64,000 nucleotides of DNA from Salibacterium halotolerans (GCF_900115625.1 NZ_FOXD01000001.1:1-64000); one strand, 5' to 3'. Positions 25,852 to 34,597 are shown, numbered from the stretch's first letter. The notes: generated from the letters alone by a model not told the origin. Numbers and translations are program-made.

Positions 25852-26859
25852 GTGAAAAACGTGAAAACGCTTGCTGTCTCAGCCATGATACTGGTTCTGA
25901 CACTCGCGGGATGTTCACAGGGAACCGGCTCGTCCAAAACGGCAGAAGCCGGTTCTGTGACAACCCTTCGGCTCGGACACATTCAAAACGAGGAACATGC
26001 CTGGCACCTTGGTTCTAAGCGCTTTGCCAAACTGGTAGAAGAGAAAACGAATGGATCTGTCGAGGTCGATTTGTATCCAAGCTCTACGCTCGGCTCGGAT
26101 CGTGATCTTGTAGAAGGGATGCAGATTGGATCGGTTGACTTTGCTCTGGTTGCCGGTGTGCTTTCGAACTTTCATCCGGAATACGCGATTCTCGAACTAC
26201 CTTATCTATTTGAGAATAATGAACACTTAAGAAACTTTTTATACGGCGAGGGCGGTGAAAATCTTCAAGCGGACATGCTCGAACAAACCGGTGTGAGAGG
26301 GCTGGAATTCTTCATCCGCTCCCCTAGACTGCTAACCGCCAATAAACGTGTGGAAACACCTGAAGACCTCAGCGGTGTGAAAATAAGAGTACCGAATATC
26401 GAAGCGTCCGTGGAAGGCTGGGATGCGATGGGGGCCAACCCTACTCCAATGAACTTCAGTGAAGTGTATTCTTCTCTGCAGACAGGAGTCATTGATGCCC
26501 AGGAAAATCCTGCGTCGTTCATTACAAATGCAAAGCTGCAGGAAGTGCAGGATTACCTTATGATGACGGAACACGTATATGGCTACGTGCAGCTGCTTAT
26601 GAGTGATAAGACTTACGAAAAACTGACTGTCAGTGAGCAGAAAGCCGTGGAAGAGGCGGCACTTGAAGCAAGGAAATATCAGAATGAGCTCGTTTCGAAA
26701 CAGCAGGAAGAAGCGATGCAGACGATGCGAGAGGCTGGAATGGAAATCGTGGAAGTAGATAGGTCATTATTCAGCGAAAAAGTTCAAACCGTCAATAAAA
26801 AGCTTGCGAACAAATATGGACGGGAACTATATGACGAAATAGTAGAGATGAGAGAGTAA
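25852..26859 (+). CDS. dctP: TRAP transporter substrate-binding lipoprotein (DctP)
   Basis: A 335-aa DctP-family receptor. It starts at GTG one base after the dehydrogenase stop; GAGGAGG overlaps that stop. The signal peptide ends in LAGC, giving a lipoprotein. Core motifs are RSPRLLTANKRVETPEDLSGVKIRVP, with the carboxylate-clamping Arg, and ANPTPMNFSEVYSSLQTGVIDAQENP. It is the receptor for the acid processed by the kinase, dehydrogenase and aldolase of this operon; the 16892 paralogue serves the LacI-controlled operon. Confidence 0.92.
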   Translation: MKNVKTLAVSAMILVLTLAGCSQGTGSSKTAEAGSVTTLRLGHIQNEEHAWHLGSKRFAKLVEEKTNGSVEVDLYPSSTLGSDRDLVEGMQIGSVDFALVAGVLSNFHPEYAILELPYLFENNEHLRNFLYGEGGENLQADMLEQTGVRGLEFFIRSPRLLTANKRVETPEDLSGVKIRVPNIEASVEGWDAMGANPTPMNFSEVYSSLQTGVIDAQENPASFITNAKLQEVQDYLMMTEHVYGYVQLLMSDKTYEKLTVSEQKAVEEAALEARKYQNELVSKQQEEAMQTMREAGMEIVEVDRSLFSEKVQTVNKKLANKYGRELYDEIVEMRE

Positions 26860-26875
26860 AAAGGAGGTTTGCAGA

Positions 26876-27376
26876 ATGCAGCAGTATATAACGGCTGTTG
26901 AATATGTGAATAAATGTGTGAAATACGTGGCATCCATAATGTTTGTTGCGCTGGCTGTTCTTGTATTCTTTCAGGTGATTACGAGATTTGTGATTAATTT
27001 TCCGTTAGCGTGGTCGGAGGAAATCTCCCGTTACCTAACCATCTATATTGTATTTCTTGGTTCAGCACTGGCTGTTAGAAATAAAGAGCATATTGCAATT
27101 GATTTTTTATTCGACATTGTAAGCGCTGCAAAGAAGAAAAAACTTCAGCTCATTGTTTCCATTATTTCAACTGTGTTTTTTATTATTCTTTGTTATTACG
27201 GCACCGTGTTAACCATTACAGTGATTGGGCAGGTCACACCAACTCTGCAATTCTCGATAGCATGGGTGTATGCCGCAGTTCCGATCGGTTCCTTTGTTAT
27301 GGCGTTAAACAGCATTGCTAATATTTTGAATTCAGCGATTGGAAATGAAAACGCTGCAGGGGGTGAAACACCTTGA
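26876..27376 (+). CDS. dctQ: TRAP transporter small permease (DctQ)
   Basis: A 166-aa, four-helix DctQ subunit with the family motif FPLAWSEEISRYLTIYIVFLG and the KEHIAID loop. AAAAAGGAGG lies 8 bases before the ATG. Its end overlaps the DctM start by four bases, so the two membrane subunits are coupled in translation. Confidence 0.92.
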   Translation: MQQYITAVEYVNKCVKYVASIMFVALAVLVFFQVITRFVINFPLAWSEEISRYLTIYIVFLGSALAVRNKEHIAIDFLFDIVSAAKKKKLQLIVSIISTVFFIILCYYGTVLTITVIGQVTPTLQFSIAWVYAAVPIGSFVMALNSIANILNSAIGNENAAGGETP

Positions 27377-28641
27377 TTACGGCACTAGTTATATCACTTA
27401 TTGTATTGTTTGTACTTGGAGTACCGGTTGCGGTAGCACTGGGTTTATCGACGAGCCTTGCTCTTTTGATTGAAGGGGGGACGCCGCTTGTTGTGCTCGC
27501 TCAGCGTGCCTTCGTATCGCTTGATTCTTTTCCGCTGCTTGCAATCCCGTTGTTTATTCTGGCTGGTGTCATTATGGAATTTGGCGGGATATCCCAGCGC
27601 CTTATTAACTTTGCAAACGCATTAACGGGGCATTTCTCCGGAGGTCTGGCGATGGTAACAGTAATTACGACAATGTTTTTTGCTGCAATATCCGGATCGA
27701 GCATTGCAGCAACGGCGGCACTAGGCTCTATTTTAATTCCGGCTATGGTCGAAAGAGGATACCACCGTGATTTTGCCGGAAGTGTGCAATCGGTATCAGG
27801 AACTCTTGGTATTATCATACCACCCAGCATTCCCCTGATCCTTTATGGTACCGCAGCAGACGCATCCATCGGTGATTTGTTCATAGGAGGCGTACTTCCG
27901 GGGGTTCTTGTCGGCGCAGGATTGATTATTACGGTCATTATTATTTCCAAAAAACGCGGGTACAACCGTGAAGCAAAGACCAGCACTGGTGAACTTGGAA
28001 AAGCCTTTGTGCAGACCATTCCTGCTTTAATCATGCCGTTCATTATTTTAGGTGGTATTTACAGCGGTATCTTTACCGCCACAGAAGCAGCCGGCGTCGC
28101 TGTGGCTTATGCCTTTATTATCAGCACTGTTTTTTATCGTTCGATCTATTTTGGCAATATTGGGAAAATATTAAATCAAGCCATTTCCACCACGTCTACT
28201 ATCATGTTTATTATTGCGGTGGCAGGACTTTTCAGCTGGGTACTGACCATTGAAAATATTCCGCAGCAGGTTGCCGGGTTTTTCACCTCGATTTCAGATA
28301 ATCCTTCTGTATTCCTTCTGTCTGTCGTTGTACTGTTGTTGATTGTAGGGATGTTTATGGAAACGAACGCTTCAATAATCATCCTGGCACCAATACTCGC
28401 ACCTGTCGCACTGGAACTGGGTATAGACCCGATTCATTTCGGAATGGTGATGATTGTGACACTGGCGGTCGGTATGGTGACACCTCCACTGGGATTGAAT
28501 TTATTTGTAGCTGGTCGTATTGCCAACTTACGACTGGATGAACTAGCAAAAGGAATGATTCCTTTTTATGTGGCCGTCTTGCTGACGCTTCTTATCATTA
28601 TATTTGTCCCGCAGGTTTCTACTGGTTTGCTGAGTTTATAA
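27373..28641 (+). CDS. dctM: TRAP transporter large permease (DctM)
   Basis: A 422-aa DctM channel subunit starting at TTG in the TTGA overlap with dctQ. Motifs IPLFILAGVIMEFGGISQRL, ISGSSIAATAALGS, IIPPSIPLILYG and GGIYSGIFTATEAAG are all present. It is related to, but clearly distinct from, the 18539 paralogue. Na+ or H+ coupling is expected from the family. Confidence 0.93.
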   Translation: MITALVISLIVLFVLGVPVAVALGLSTSLALLIEGGTPLVVLAQRAFVSLDSFPLLAIPLFILAGVIMEFGGISQRLINFANALTGHFSGGLAMVTVITTMFFAAISGSSIAATAALGSILIPAMVERGYHRDFAGSVQSVSGTLGIIIPPSIPLILYGTAADASIGDLFIGGVLPGVLVGAGLIITVIIISKKRGYNREAKTSTGELGKAFVQTIPALIMPFIILGGIYSGIFTATEAAGVAVAYAFIISTVFYRSIYFGNIGKILNQAISTTSTIMFIIAVAGLFSWVLTIENIPQQVAGFFTSISDNPSVFLLSVVVLLLIVGMFMETNASIIILAPILAPVALELGIDPIHFGMVMIVTLAVGMVTPPLGLNLFVAGRIANLRLDELAKGMIPFYVAVLLTLLIIIFVPQVSTGLLSL

Positions 28642-28660
28642 CAAAGGAGAGGAATATAAA

Positions 28661-29314
28661 ATGGAACACCTTACGACAGTAAAAGAATTACACGAAGCAG
28701 GTTTGTTTATGAAAGAAAATGATCTTGTATGGGGAACTGCCGGCAATATCAGTGCAAGAGCAGGAGAGAATCAATTCTATATTTCGGCAAGCGGCACCCG
28801 TGTCGGCCATATGGAGATGGACGGTTTTTCTCTATGCTCTTTCGAAGAAGGATGGGTTTCCGGAAAAAAACCATCCAAAGAATTCAACATGCATCGTGCC
28901 GTGTATGAAGAACGTCCGGAAATCGGAGCGATTCTTCATGCATCCCCTTTCTACAGCACATTAATCGCCTGCTCCGATGTGGAACTGCCTTCGAATTATT
29001 TTGTGGAGGCTATGTATTATCTTGAAAGGGTAGAGCGAATTCCGTATTGTCACCCGGGCAGTCGGGAGCTTGCTGATGCTGTGAAAGAAAAAGCAAAGGA
29101 TACGAACGTCATGCTTCTCGAAAATCATGGCATCCTCATTTACGATGAAAGTATCAAAGAAGCCCGGATGGCTCTGCAGACGATGGAGTATACCGCTAAA
29201 ATGCACATTACTGCAATAGAAAAAGGTATTACCATGCAGGGATTGAATAAAGAGCAGGAGCAGGACTTTCTGCTTAACTCCGGGTACAAACCCGTGAGAG
29301 ACTGGCCGAGGTAA
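28661..29314 (+). CDS. Class II aldolase/adducin family (OtnC-like)
   Basis: A 217-aa zinc-dependent aldolase of the fuculose-phosphate aldolase family. GNISAR near residue 28, the metal ligands in ILHASPFYS and YCHPGS, and LENHGIL are visible. In known tetronate operons the equivalent (OtnC) decarboxylates 3-oxo-tetronate 4-phosphate to dihydroxyacetone phosphate. AAAGGAGAGG precedes the ATG. It closes the operon; a terminator follows. No OtnI isomerase gene is nearby, so a substrate not needing isomerisation is implied. Confidence 0.85.
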   Translation: MEHLTTVKELHEAGLFMKENDLVWGTAGNISARAGENQFYISASGTRVGHMEMDGFSLCSFEEGWVSGKKPSKEFNMHRAVYEERPEIGAILHASPFYSTLIACSDVELPSNYFVEAMYYLERVERIPYCHPGSRELADAVKEKAKDTNVMLLENHGILIYDESIKEARMALQTMEYTAKMHITAIEKGITMQGLNKEQEQDFLLNSGYKPVRDWPR

Positions 29315-29349
29315 TATCTAGTGTTCTATTTTCAATAATGAATGGAAAG

Positions 29350-29386
29350 AAAGCCGTTGTGTCACCTTAACGCAGCGGCTTTTTGC
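29350..29386 (+). terminator. Terminator of the tetronate-type operon
   Basis: AAGCCGTTG pairs with CAGCGGCTT (one G-U) followed by a T-run, 36 bases past the aldolase stop. Confidence 0.75.
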
Positions 29387-29469
29387 TGCCAGCGCATTCC
29401 CGTTAGTTTCTGAATGCGTGGAGAAGGGAATAATAGTTTGGTTGAAAGATGGAAAGGAGATGCATACGC

Positions 29470-30078
29470 ATGCCAGGTAACCATGCAGAAACGTTTGATC
29501 CGGCGGTGGAGGATACGCAGAATTTTTATAAAATCATGACGGGGTCTGTCGTGCCGCGGCCGATCGCGTGGGTGACGTCGAGGAGCAGCGAAGGCGTGCT
29601 GAACCTGGCGCCGTTCAGCTTTTTCACGGTAGCTTCGAGGCAGCCGGCGACACTGGCGATATCGATCGGACCGGGTATCCAGGAACGGACAGGGACGGTG
29701 AAAGATACGTTGACCAACATCCGCGAACGCGGCGAATTCGCCATTAACATCGTTTCCTGTGAGCTGGGGGAGAAGATGCAGACTTCCGCCCGGAGTGTGG
29801 CGCCTGAAGTCGATGAAGCGGCGGAAGCGGGAGTCACACCATATCCGTCGGAAACGATAGATATTCCGCTGGTGCAGGAAGCGCCGATCGCGTTTGAATG
29901 TGTGCTGGATCAGATCGTGCCGGTCGGGACCGATCATCTCGTACTAGGACGTGTCCAGCGCGCCCATGTAGAGACGGCCGCCTATCTCGGCGATCATAAA
30001 ATCGACCTCGATTCCCTGAATCCGCTCGCCCGCCTCGCCGGAGACTATGCCGGCCTGACGCAGCGCTTCTTTCTGTAG
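29470..30078 (+). CDS. Flavin reductase-like FMN-binding split-barrel protein
   Basis: A 202-aa member of the flavin reductase/DIM6-NTAB group. The signature KIMTGSVVPRPIAWVTS binds FMN, followed by NLAPFSFFTVASRQPATLAISIGPG. Such proteins bind FMN and reduce flavin or act as flavoenzyme partners in the cytoplasm. The reading frame is open to ATG 29449, but AAGGAGA at 29453-29459 lies inside that extension and points to ATG 29470. It stands alone between two terminators and is noticeably more GC-rich than its left neighbours. Physiological role unknown. Confidence 0.85.
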   Translation: MPGNHAETFDPAVEDTQNFYKIMTGSVVPRPIAWVTSRSSEGVLNLAPFSFFTVASRQPATLAISIGPGIQERTGTVKDTLTNIRERGEFAINIVSCELGEKMQTSARSVAPEVDEAAEAGVTPYPSETIDIPLVQEAPIAFECVLDQIVPVGTDHLVLGRVQRAHVETAAYLGDHKIDLDSLNPLARLAGDYAGLTQRFFL

Positions 30079-30116
30079 TGGCAGCATCGATAAAGTGGAA
30101 CGTTTTGAACGTAAAT

Positions 30117-30171
30117 ATCCGGACGAGTATCCGAAGTGCCCTGCGTGGCACTAGGTACCGTCCGGATTTTT
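30117..30171 (+). terminator. Terminator of the flavin reductase gene
   Basis: ATCCGGACG (30117-30125) pairs with CGTCCGGAT (30159-30167), enclosing a second AGTGCC/GGCACT hairpin, then a T-run. The same TCCGGACG/CGTCCGGA stem type recurs at 56199-56251. Confidence 0.75.
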
Positions 30172-30242
30172 GTGTTTATCGCGGTATGCACGTGCGCGGG
30201 TTCGGTCGGTGGACCGGGTGTTACCGGCGGACTTTTGTCGAA

Positions 30243-30383
30243 TACAGGCCAAACGGCATGCTTTACAAGCCAAAGGCACCATAATACAAGCGGGGCCCGC
30301 CGGTACCGGCCAAACCGGGAGGAATACATGCCGAATCCACCCAAATACATGCCAAACAACCTCACTTACCTGCCAAACCTTGA
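30243..30383 (+). repeat. Degenerate 21-bp tandem repeat, about seven units
   Basis: Units beginning TACAGGCCAAAC, TACAAGCCAAAG, TACAAGCGGGG, TACCGGCCAAAC, TACATGCCGAAT, TACATGCCAAAC and TACCTGCCAAAC start at 30243, 30264, 30285, 30304, 30325, 30346 and 30367. The step is 21 bases, except one 19-base step that shifts the frame. Translated, the units give a heptapeptide theme Y-x-P-N-x-x-x, for example YRPNREE, YMPNPPK, YMPNNLT and YLPNLEA, but a stop and the frame slip interrupt it. No start with a ribosome site precedes it. It may be a decayed repeat protein or a noncoding minisatellite. Confidence 0.65.
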
Positions 30384-30600
30384 AGCACCCCATGGATCCA
30401 GGTGTCGAAACCCAATGAAACTTCATTACCGATTCGTTTAACATTGAAGCGGCAGTCTTTAATGGTTGGCGGTTTCCCGGCGGAAATTCAAATTCCCTAT
30501 GTCGGGTCCTGACATTTAGCAGGGTGCGCGGCACCGGGTTTTCGCTTACGCTGAAGCTACCATGGAATAAAGCGGCGGCGCGCCGGCCGAAAAGGTTAGA
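30384..30600. other. GC-rich region before the sigma factor
   Basis: No gene is seen. The stretch contains several GC-rich inverted segments (for example GTGCGCGGCAC near 30520 and GGCGGCGCGCCGGCCG near 30580) and must hold the promoter of the sigma factor. No standard -35/-10 pair could be identified, so a non-housekeeping or autoregulated promoter is possible. Confidence 0.35.
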
Positions 30601-31095
30601 ATGATGAATCAGGCACTGGGCATTTCGTTTGAAGAAGTGGCGGAAGATTTCACACCGCTTGTGACAGGTATGATTAAGCGGCTCCGGATCTACAAGAATC
30701 AGGAAGAGTTTATGCAGGTGGGGTTTATCGCGTTATGGAAGGCGTATGAACGTTTCGATGAGACGAAAAATGTGCCGTTCTCCTCTTACGCGTATATTAC
30801 GGTGAAGGGGGAGATGCAGGAACAGCTGCGCAAAGATTCGGTGCACGAGGAGCGGTATACACCCAGTGATTTCGAACATACTCCCGAACCGCCGGCGCCT
30901 GATACCGCCAGCCTGTTTCTGGAACTGGACAGCCTGCGCCCGTATCTTGACAGGCTCACCCTGCGCGAGCAGGACTGGGTACTTGAGTACAGCATCCACG
31001 GCCGCGGCATTAAGGAGATTGCCGCGCGCTTTTGCGTATCGCCCCATACCGTCAAAGACTGGCGTAGGTCCGCCCTTAAAAAGTTACGTAAATAG
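30601..31095 (+). CDS. Short sigma-70 family sigma factor
   Basis: A 164-aa sigma factor with two recognisable regions. Region 2 has FMQVGFIALWKAYERFDETKNVPFSSYAYI and EMQEQLRK near residues 38-82; region 4 is a C-terminal helix-turn-helix IKEIAARFCVSPHTVKDWRRSALKKLRK. The linker is Pro/Glu rich. It lacks regions 1 and 3, as in ECF and the small YvrI/phage-like sigma factors of Bacilli. AAAAGG precedes the start (ATG 30601 or 30604). No anti-sigma gene is adjacent, which is unusual, so its control and regulon are unknown. Confidence 0.85.
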   Translation: MMNQALGISFEEVAEDFTPLVTGMIKRLRIYKNQEEFMQVGFIALWKAYERFDETKNVPFSSYAYITVKGEMQEQLRKDSVHEERYTPSDFEHTPEPPAPDTASLFLELDSLRPYLDRLTLREQDWVLEYSIHGRGIKEIAARFCVSPHTVKDWRRSALKKLRK

Positions 31096-31104
31096 TAAAA
31101 ACAG

Positions 31105-31136
31105 AGACTGTCTGAACTATAACGTTCAGGCAGTCT
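31105..31136 (+). terminator. Hairpin after the sigma factor gene
   Basis: AGACTGTCTGAAC pairs with GTTCAGGCAGTCT (one G-U). The T-run is weak (TCATG), so it may be an inefficient terminator. Confidence 0.5.
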
Positions 31137-31302
31137 TCATGTTAGGAATAACAAATCTCTTTGGTACATACATCTTAATTTTTGCCATTTTGTTTAAAAA
31201 ACAGACGAGTGCATTTAAGCAATATATAATAGGACAAAAATACCACTAATTTTGTAGTTTTACAGCTGATGACATGCAAGAAGCAGGGGGGGAGATGCAT
31301 CG

Positions 31303-32469
31303 ATGACAATCACAAAGGCCACGGAAACTAAAATAAATGAACTGGTAGATGTATTGACCGACACGACAAATATTCCTGCGGGTTTCTATACCGAAAGCTT
31401 CTCTATCACGTCAACTTCCTTTATTGCATGGGAAACGAACAAAGAGGGTTTCTCGCTGTTTCAGCTTTTGAATGACAGCTCTCAGACGGCAGAGTGTTTT
31501 CTATATATTGCAGAGCATGATATTTATTATTTCTCCGTATGGATTCCGGCGCTGCATGGTTATATGCTGACAGGTCCCTATCATACGACCGATGATAGTC
31601 CGGGGAAGGAACTGCTTCAATTAGACGTGAATGTATCCAGAAGTACTGGTGACATTTCCGTAATATCAAAGCATCACCATGTAATAACTATATCTAACAG
31701 CCTCATAAGGCACTATTTCTATTATTATCCCGGATTTTTACGGGAGTATGACTGGATGACGGCAGATATATTCCAGGCTGAAGTCGAGAACGTGGAATAT
31801 CCATATGAACAGGAAAGAAAGTTTCTGGAATATTTTAAGAGTGCAGATCCTGAAAGCTATACAATGCTTCAGGTTATGGAGGAAGATTCCAGTATTACTT
31901 TTGGTTCCACAGATTCAATCCGTCATTCGAAAAACAAACTGATAGTACTGGAGACAATACTGGTCCGGGCGATGATTGAATCAGGTGTTGCTGCATCTGA
32001 AGCTTTGAGAATTTCAAATGGGTTTCTTTTTACAATAGAAAAGACGTCTAATCTCACCGATTTGCATGAACTACAGAGAAAAATTTTTGATGCATTTTAT
32101 TTTTTGATCCACCAACATTGTAATACCCATCACAGTCCGTTTGTCCAAAAAATTCGTGATTTTATTCAGCGCCATTTGAGGGAGCCGTTGGATGTGAGAG
32201 CTGTGGCCGATTATATGAATATATCAAAAGGGCACTTGTCCACACAGTTTAAGAAAGAGTGCGGTGTGACGTTAAAACATTATATATTGGAGCGCAAAAT
32301 CGAAGAAGCGAAACGGTTGATTCTTTTTACCGAACACACCCTCTCAGGAATTGCGGCATTATTATGCTTTAATGATCAGACGTATTTCACAAAAGCGTTT
32401 AAACGCATTACAGGGCAGACACCTCTTCAGTATCAAAAGAAAAGTTATTCAGGCCGGCGGAAAAATTGA
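31303..32469 (+). CDS. AraC-family transcription regulator
   Basis: A 388-aa regulator with a long N-terminal domain of unknown ligand and a C-terminal AraC DNA-binding domain: LREPLDVRAVADYMNISKGHLSTQFKKECG, then LSGIAALLCFNDQTYFTKAFKRITGQTPLQYQKK. The N-terminal half (YIAEHDIYYFSVWIPALHGYMLTGPYH) is not a cupin; it resembles the sensor of YesS/PocR-like AraC proteins of Bacilli only in general layout. GGGGGGAG precedes the ATG. The next gene, a small protein of unknown function, is 120 bases downstream. Targets are unknown. Confidence 0.85.
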   Translation: MTITKATETKINELVDVLTDTTNIPAGFYTESFSITSTSFIAWETNKEGFSLFQLLNDSSQTAECFLYIAEHDIYYFSVWIPALHGYMLTGPYHTTDDSPGKELLQLDVNVSRSTGDISVISKHHHVITISNSLIRHYFYYYPGFLREYDWMTADIFQAEVENVEYPYEQERKFLEYFKSADPESYTMLQVMEEDSSITFGSTDSIRHSKNKLIVLETILVRAMIESGVAASEALRISNGFLFTIEKTSNLTDLHELQRKIFDAFYFLIHQHCNTHHSPFVQKIRDFIQRHLREPLDVRAVADYMNISKGHLSTQFKKECGVTLKHYILERKIEEAKRLILFTEHTLSGIAALLCFNDQTYFTKAFKRITGQTPLQYQKKSYSGRRKN

Positions 32470-32589
32470 AAAACTGAAAAAATTGGAACACAGATAACAA
32501 AATGGCAAAAAGTAAGATGGAAACACCATACAAATTACTTATTTTTACTAAAATGGGATGCAGTCTTTTATGAGAAAAGGAGATACATG

Positions 32590-32892
32590 ATGAAACATCC
32601 GAATTTTTCGATTTATATGAGCGAATATGTTGAAAACGAAGTGGACAAAGATTTGGCAGCATTTGCTGTGCGTATTACAGCTGACGAAAGGTTTGAAGAC
32701 GAGTGGGAGACTTTTGAGTTTTTCCCGCACGATGGCAGACAATACGTAATCCGGAGTCAGAACCATCCGGCCAAATGCAAAGGATACCAGCTTCAGGTTT
32801 CCGGCGGCATACATACAGAAACCATCCTGGTAAAAAAGGAAGAAGACAGAATTAAACTGTATACTTCAAGAGAATGCGTCTTACAACTATAA
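32590..32892 (+). CDS. Small hypothetical protein
   Basis: A 100-aa soluble protein, start ATG 32590 (or 32587) behind AAAAGGAGATAC. No signal peptide or membrane segment. The sequence alternates charged and aromatic residues (DEWETFEFFPHDGRQYVIRS, YQLQVSGGIHTETILVKKEEDRIKLYT), suggesting a compact beta-rich domain. I do not recognise the family. It follows an AraC-type gene and may be controlled by it. Confidence 0.65.
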   Translation: MKHPNFSIYMSEYVENEVDKDLAAFAVRITADERFEDEWETFEFFPHDGRQYVIRSQNHPAKCKGYQLQVSGGIHTETILVKKEEDRIKLYTSRECVLQL

Positions 32893-33015
32893 TAATGAAT
32901 CTGTTTTTACAGCCTGGGGGAAGTTAGAAAGGCTGCAGTATCTATGGAATAGGTATTATTAATGAAAAGACAGATACTCTGAAAAATTCATCTAACGAAG
33001 ATATATACTTAATTG

Positions 33016-33050
33016 CCGCGGGGAGATACATCACCCGCGGATTTTTTTTC
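33016..33050 (+). terminator. Terminator
   Basis: CCGCGGG (33016-33022) pairs with CCCGCGG (33034-33040), followed by ATTTTTTTT. It ends the transcript of the small hypothetical gene before the efflux locus. Confidence 0.8.
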
Positions 33051-33096
33051 ACAGAATTATAATGGCTTTTTTGTTTTCCTTCCGGTTCATTTACGT

Positions 33097-33102
33097 TATA
33101 AT
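33097..33102 (+). promoter_or_regulatory. -10 box before the TolC-like gene
   Basis: A perfect TATAAT 71 bases before the ATG. The -35 region is weak (TTGTTT is 20 bases away), so activator help or an atypical -35 is possible. Confidence 0.5.
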
Positions 33103-33172
33103 AGCAACTGATTAGTGAAGGAAACTATTAAGAAATCTAAACAATTATTTCTTGCAGATAGGGGAGGAGAAC

Positions 33173-34549
33173 ATGAAACGCATTTTTTCTGCGGGGTTGG
33201 CGGTGCTCTTTGTTTCTTCCGGGCTGACCGGTGCGGTATCGGCTCAGGAAGCGGAAAATCAGGAACAGGAGCAGGCATCGGAGCAGCCGGAAGAATCGAC
33301 GTCAGGAGAAAACCAGCAGACCGACAGTGAGCAGTCCCAGGAAGATCTTGTACAGACGTTAACGATGGAGCAGGCGGTGGACGCGGCACTGAACGATAAT
33401 TCATCATTGATTCTCATGAATTACCGGCTTGATAACATCCGAAGCCAGATTGAGGGCTCCGAAGATGACTACAGTGATCTGCAGGATGACCTCGATGATC
33501 TAGACGATCAAATGGACGAACTCCGTGACATGGCAGGTTCTTTCCAGCAGCGTCTGAAGATTCAGAATCAACAGGAGACAATAGAAGACAACCTGGACAG
33601 TCTGGAAGATTCAATCCGGCAGTTGAATTCCAATGAAATTCAGATCCGCTATAACCGGGAACAGGCACACCGTAGTGCGGAGCTTTCTGCGAAGTCCACG
33701 TTTGTCCAGCTGCTCATGCAGCAGAACCAGATAGAAATGACGCAGGCATCTCTTGAGAACCAGAAGCAGCAGACGTCCAACGTCGAGCGCCGGGTCGAAA
33801 TCGGCACCGCGCCGGAAAGTGAATATGAGACCTCACAGCGTGAGGTAAGACGGCTTCAGAACAATCTCGCCGACGCGCGTTCGCAGTACAATCATGATCT
33901 GGCAATGTTCGCTCTCGACATCGGGATTACCTACCATGAGGACCTGACGCTGAAAGCACCGGAATTAGGAAAACTGGAGCCGATTCAGCAGACAACAGAG
34001 ACAGAAAAACTCATTGAAGAATCTTTCAGTATGAAGAACGCGCAGGAAGCGTTGGACCTCGCCGAATACAACCGGGAGCAGACGCAGAATGATGAAGACG
34101 CCACCAGTGCTGAAAAAGAACAGGCTGATATCAGCGTGCAAACAGAACAGGAAAATATCGCTCAGCTGCGGCAGAACCTGCGGACGTCGATAAACAGCAC
34201 GTTCCAGCAGGCACAGACGCAGTACCAGGCTGTGCTGCAGGCCCGTGATGAAGTCAGCTACGCTGAGGCGGATGTCGAGGACCTTCGTGTTCAGGCCGAG
34301 ATCGGCGTGATTCCACAGTCTGAATACGACCTGGCCGGCATCCAGGTTGATCAGGCCGAGCAGGAATTGACTTCCGCCCGCTGGAACCTGTTTCTCATTA
34401 ATGAGCAGATTAAAGCGATGCAGGACGGACTCGTACAGCAGTCCGGTGGTGCATCACAGCCTGCCGCCGGCACCGGTGGATCAGCTGGATCTGCTTCGGG
34501 AGGAGGTTCCTCTGCAGGAGGATCCGGACAGCAGGCATCTGCACAATAG
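33173..34549 (+). CDS. TolC-like (outer membrane factor family) secreted protein
   Basis: A 458-aa exported protein with a signal peptide ending near VSAQEA and an acidic Gln/Glu-rich spacer. Two TolC/OEP-type coiled-coil repeats follow: TMEQAVDAALNDNSSL with ...RVEIGTAPESEYETSQREVRRLQNNLADA, and AEIGVIPQSEYDLAGIQVDQAEQELTSARWNL. A Gly/Ser tail ends it. In Gram-negatives this fold makes the outer-membrane exit duct, but everything else here points to a monoderm, so the duct may instead span the cell wall or act as a structural coiled coil. ATG 33173 has GGGGAGGAG upstream. An RND adaptor and permease lie just downstream on their own transcript. Confidence 0.82.
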   Translation: MKRIFSAGLAVLFVSSGLTGAVSAQEAENQEQEQASEQPEESTSGENQQTDSEQSQEDLVQTLTMEQAVDAALNDNSSLILMNYRLDNIRSQIEGSEDDYSDLQDDLDDLDDQMDELRDMAGSFQQRLKIQNQQETIEDNLDSLEDSIRQLNSNEIQIRYNREQAHRSAELSAKSTFVQLLMQQNQIEMTQASLENQKQQTSNVERRVEIGTAPESEYETSQREVRRLQNNLADARSQYNHDLAMFALDIGITYHEDLTLKAPELGKLEPIQQTTETEKLIEESFSMKNAQEALDLAEYNREQTQNDEDATSAEKEQADISVQTEQENIAQLRQNLRTSINSTFQQAQTQYQAVLQARDEVSYAEADVEDLRVQAEIGVIPQSEYDLAGIQVDQAEQELTSARWNLFLINEQIKAMQDGLVQQSGGASQPAAGTGGSAGSASGGGSSAGGSGQQASAQ

Positions 34550-34554
34550 GGACG

Positions 34555-34590
34555 AAAAACTGCAGGGGGATATACTCCCTGCAGTTTTTT
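34555..34590 (+). terminator. Terminator of the TolC-like gene
   Basis: AAAAACTGCAGGG pairs with CCCTGCAGTTTTTT six bases past the stop, a strong bidirectional-looking hairpin. Confidence 0.88.
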
Positions 34591-34597
34591 ATGGGAA

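Noticed and set aside
29362-29937. 191-codon open frame on the minus strand
   Set aside because: Arg/His-rich mirror of the flavin reductase gene; no start signals.
30136-30441. 101-codon open frame over the 21-bp repeats
   Set aside because: It starts inside a terminator hairpin, has no ribosome site and its first half is in a different repeat frame; better described as a repeat.
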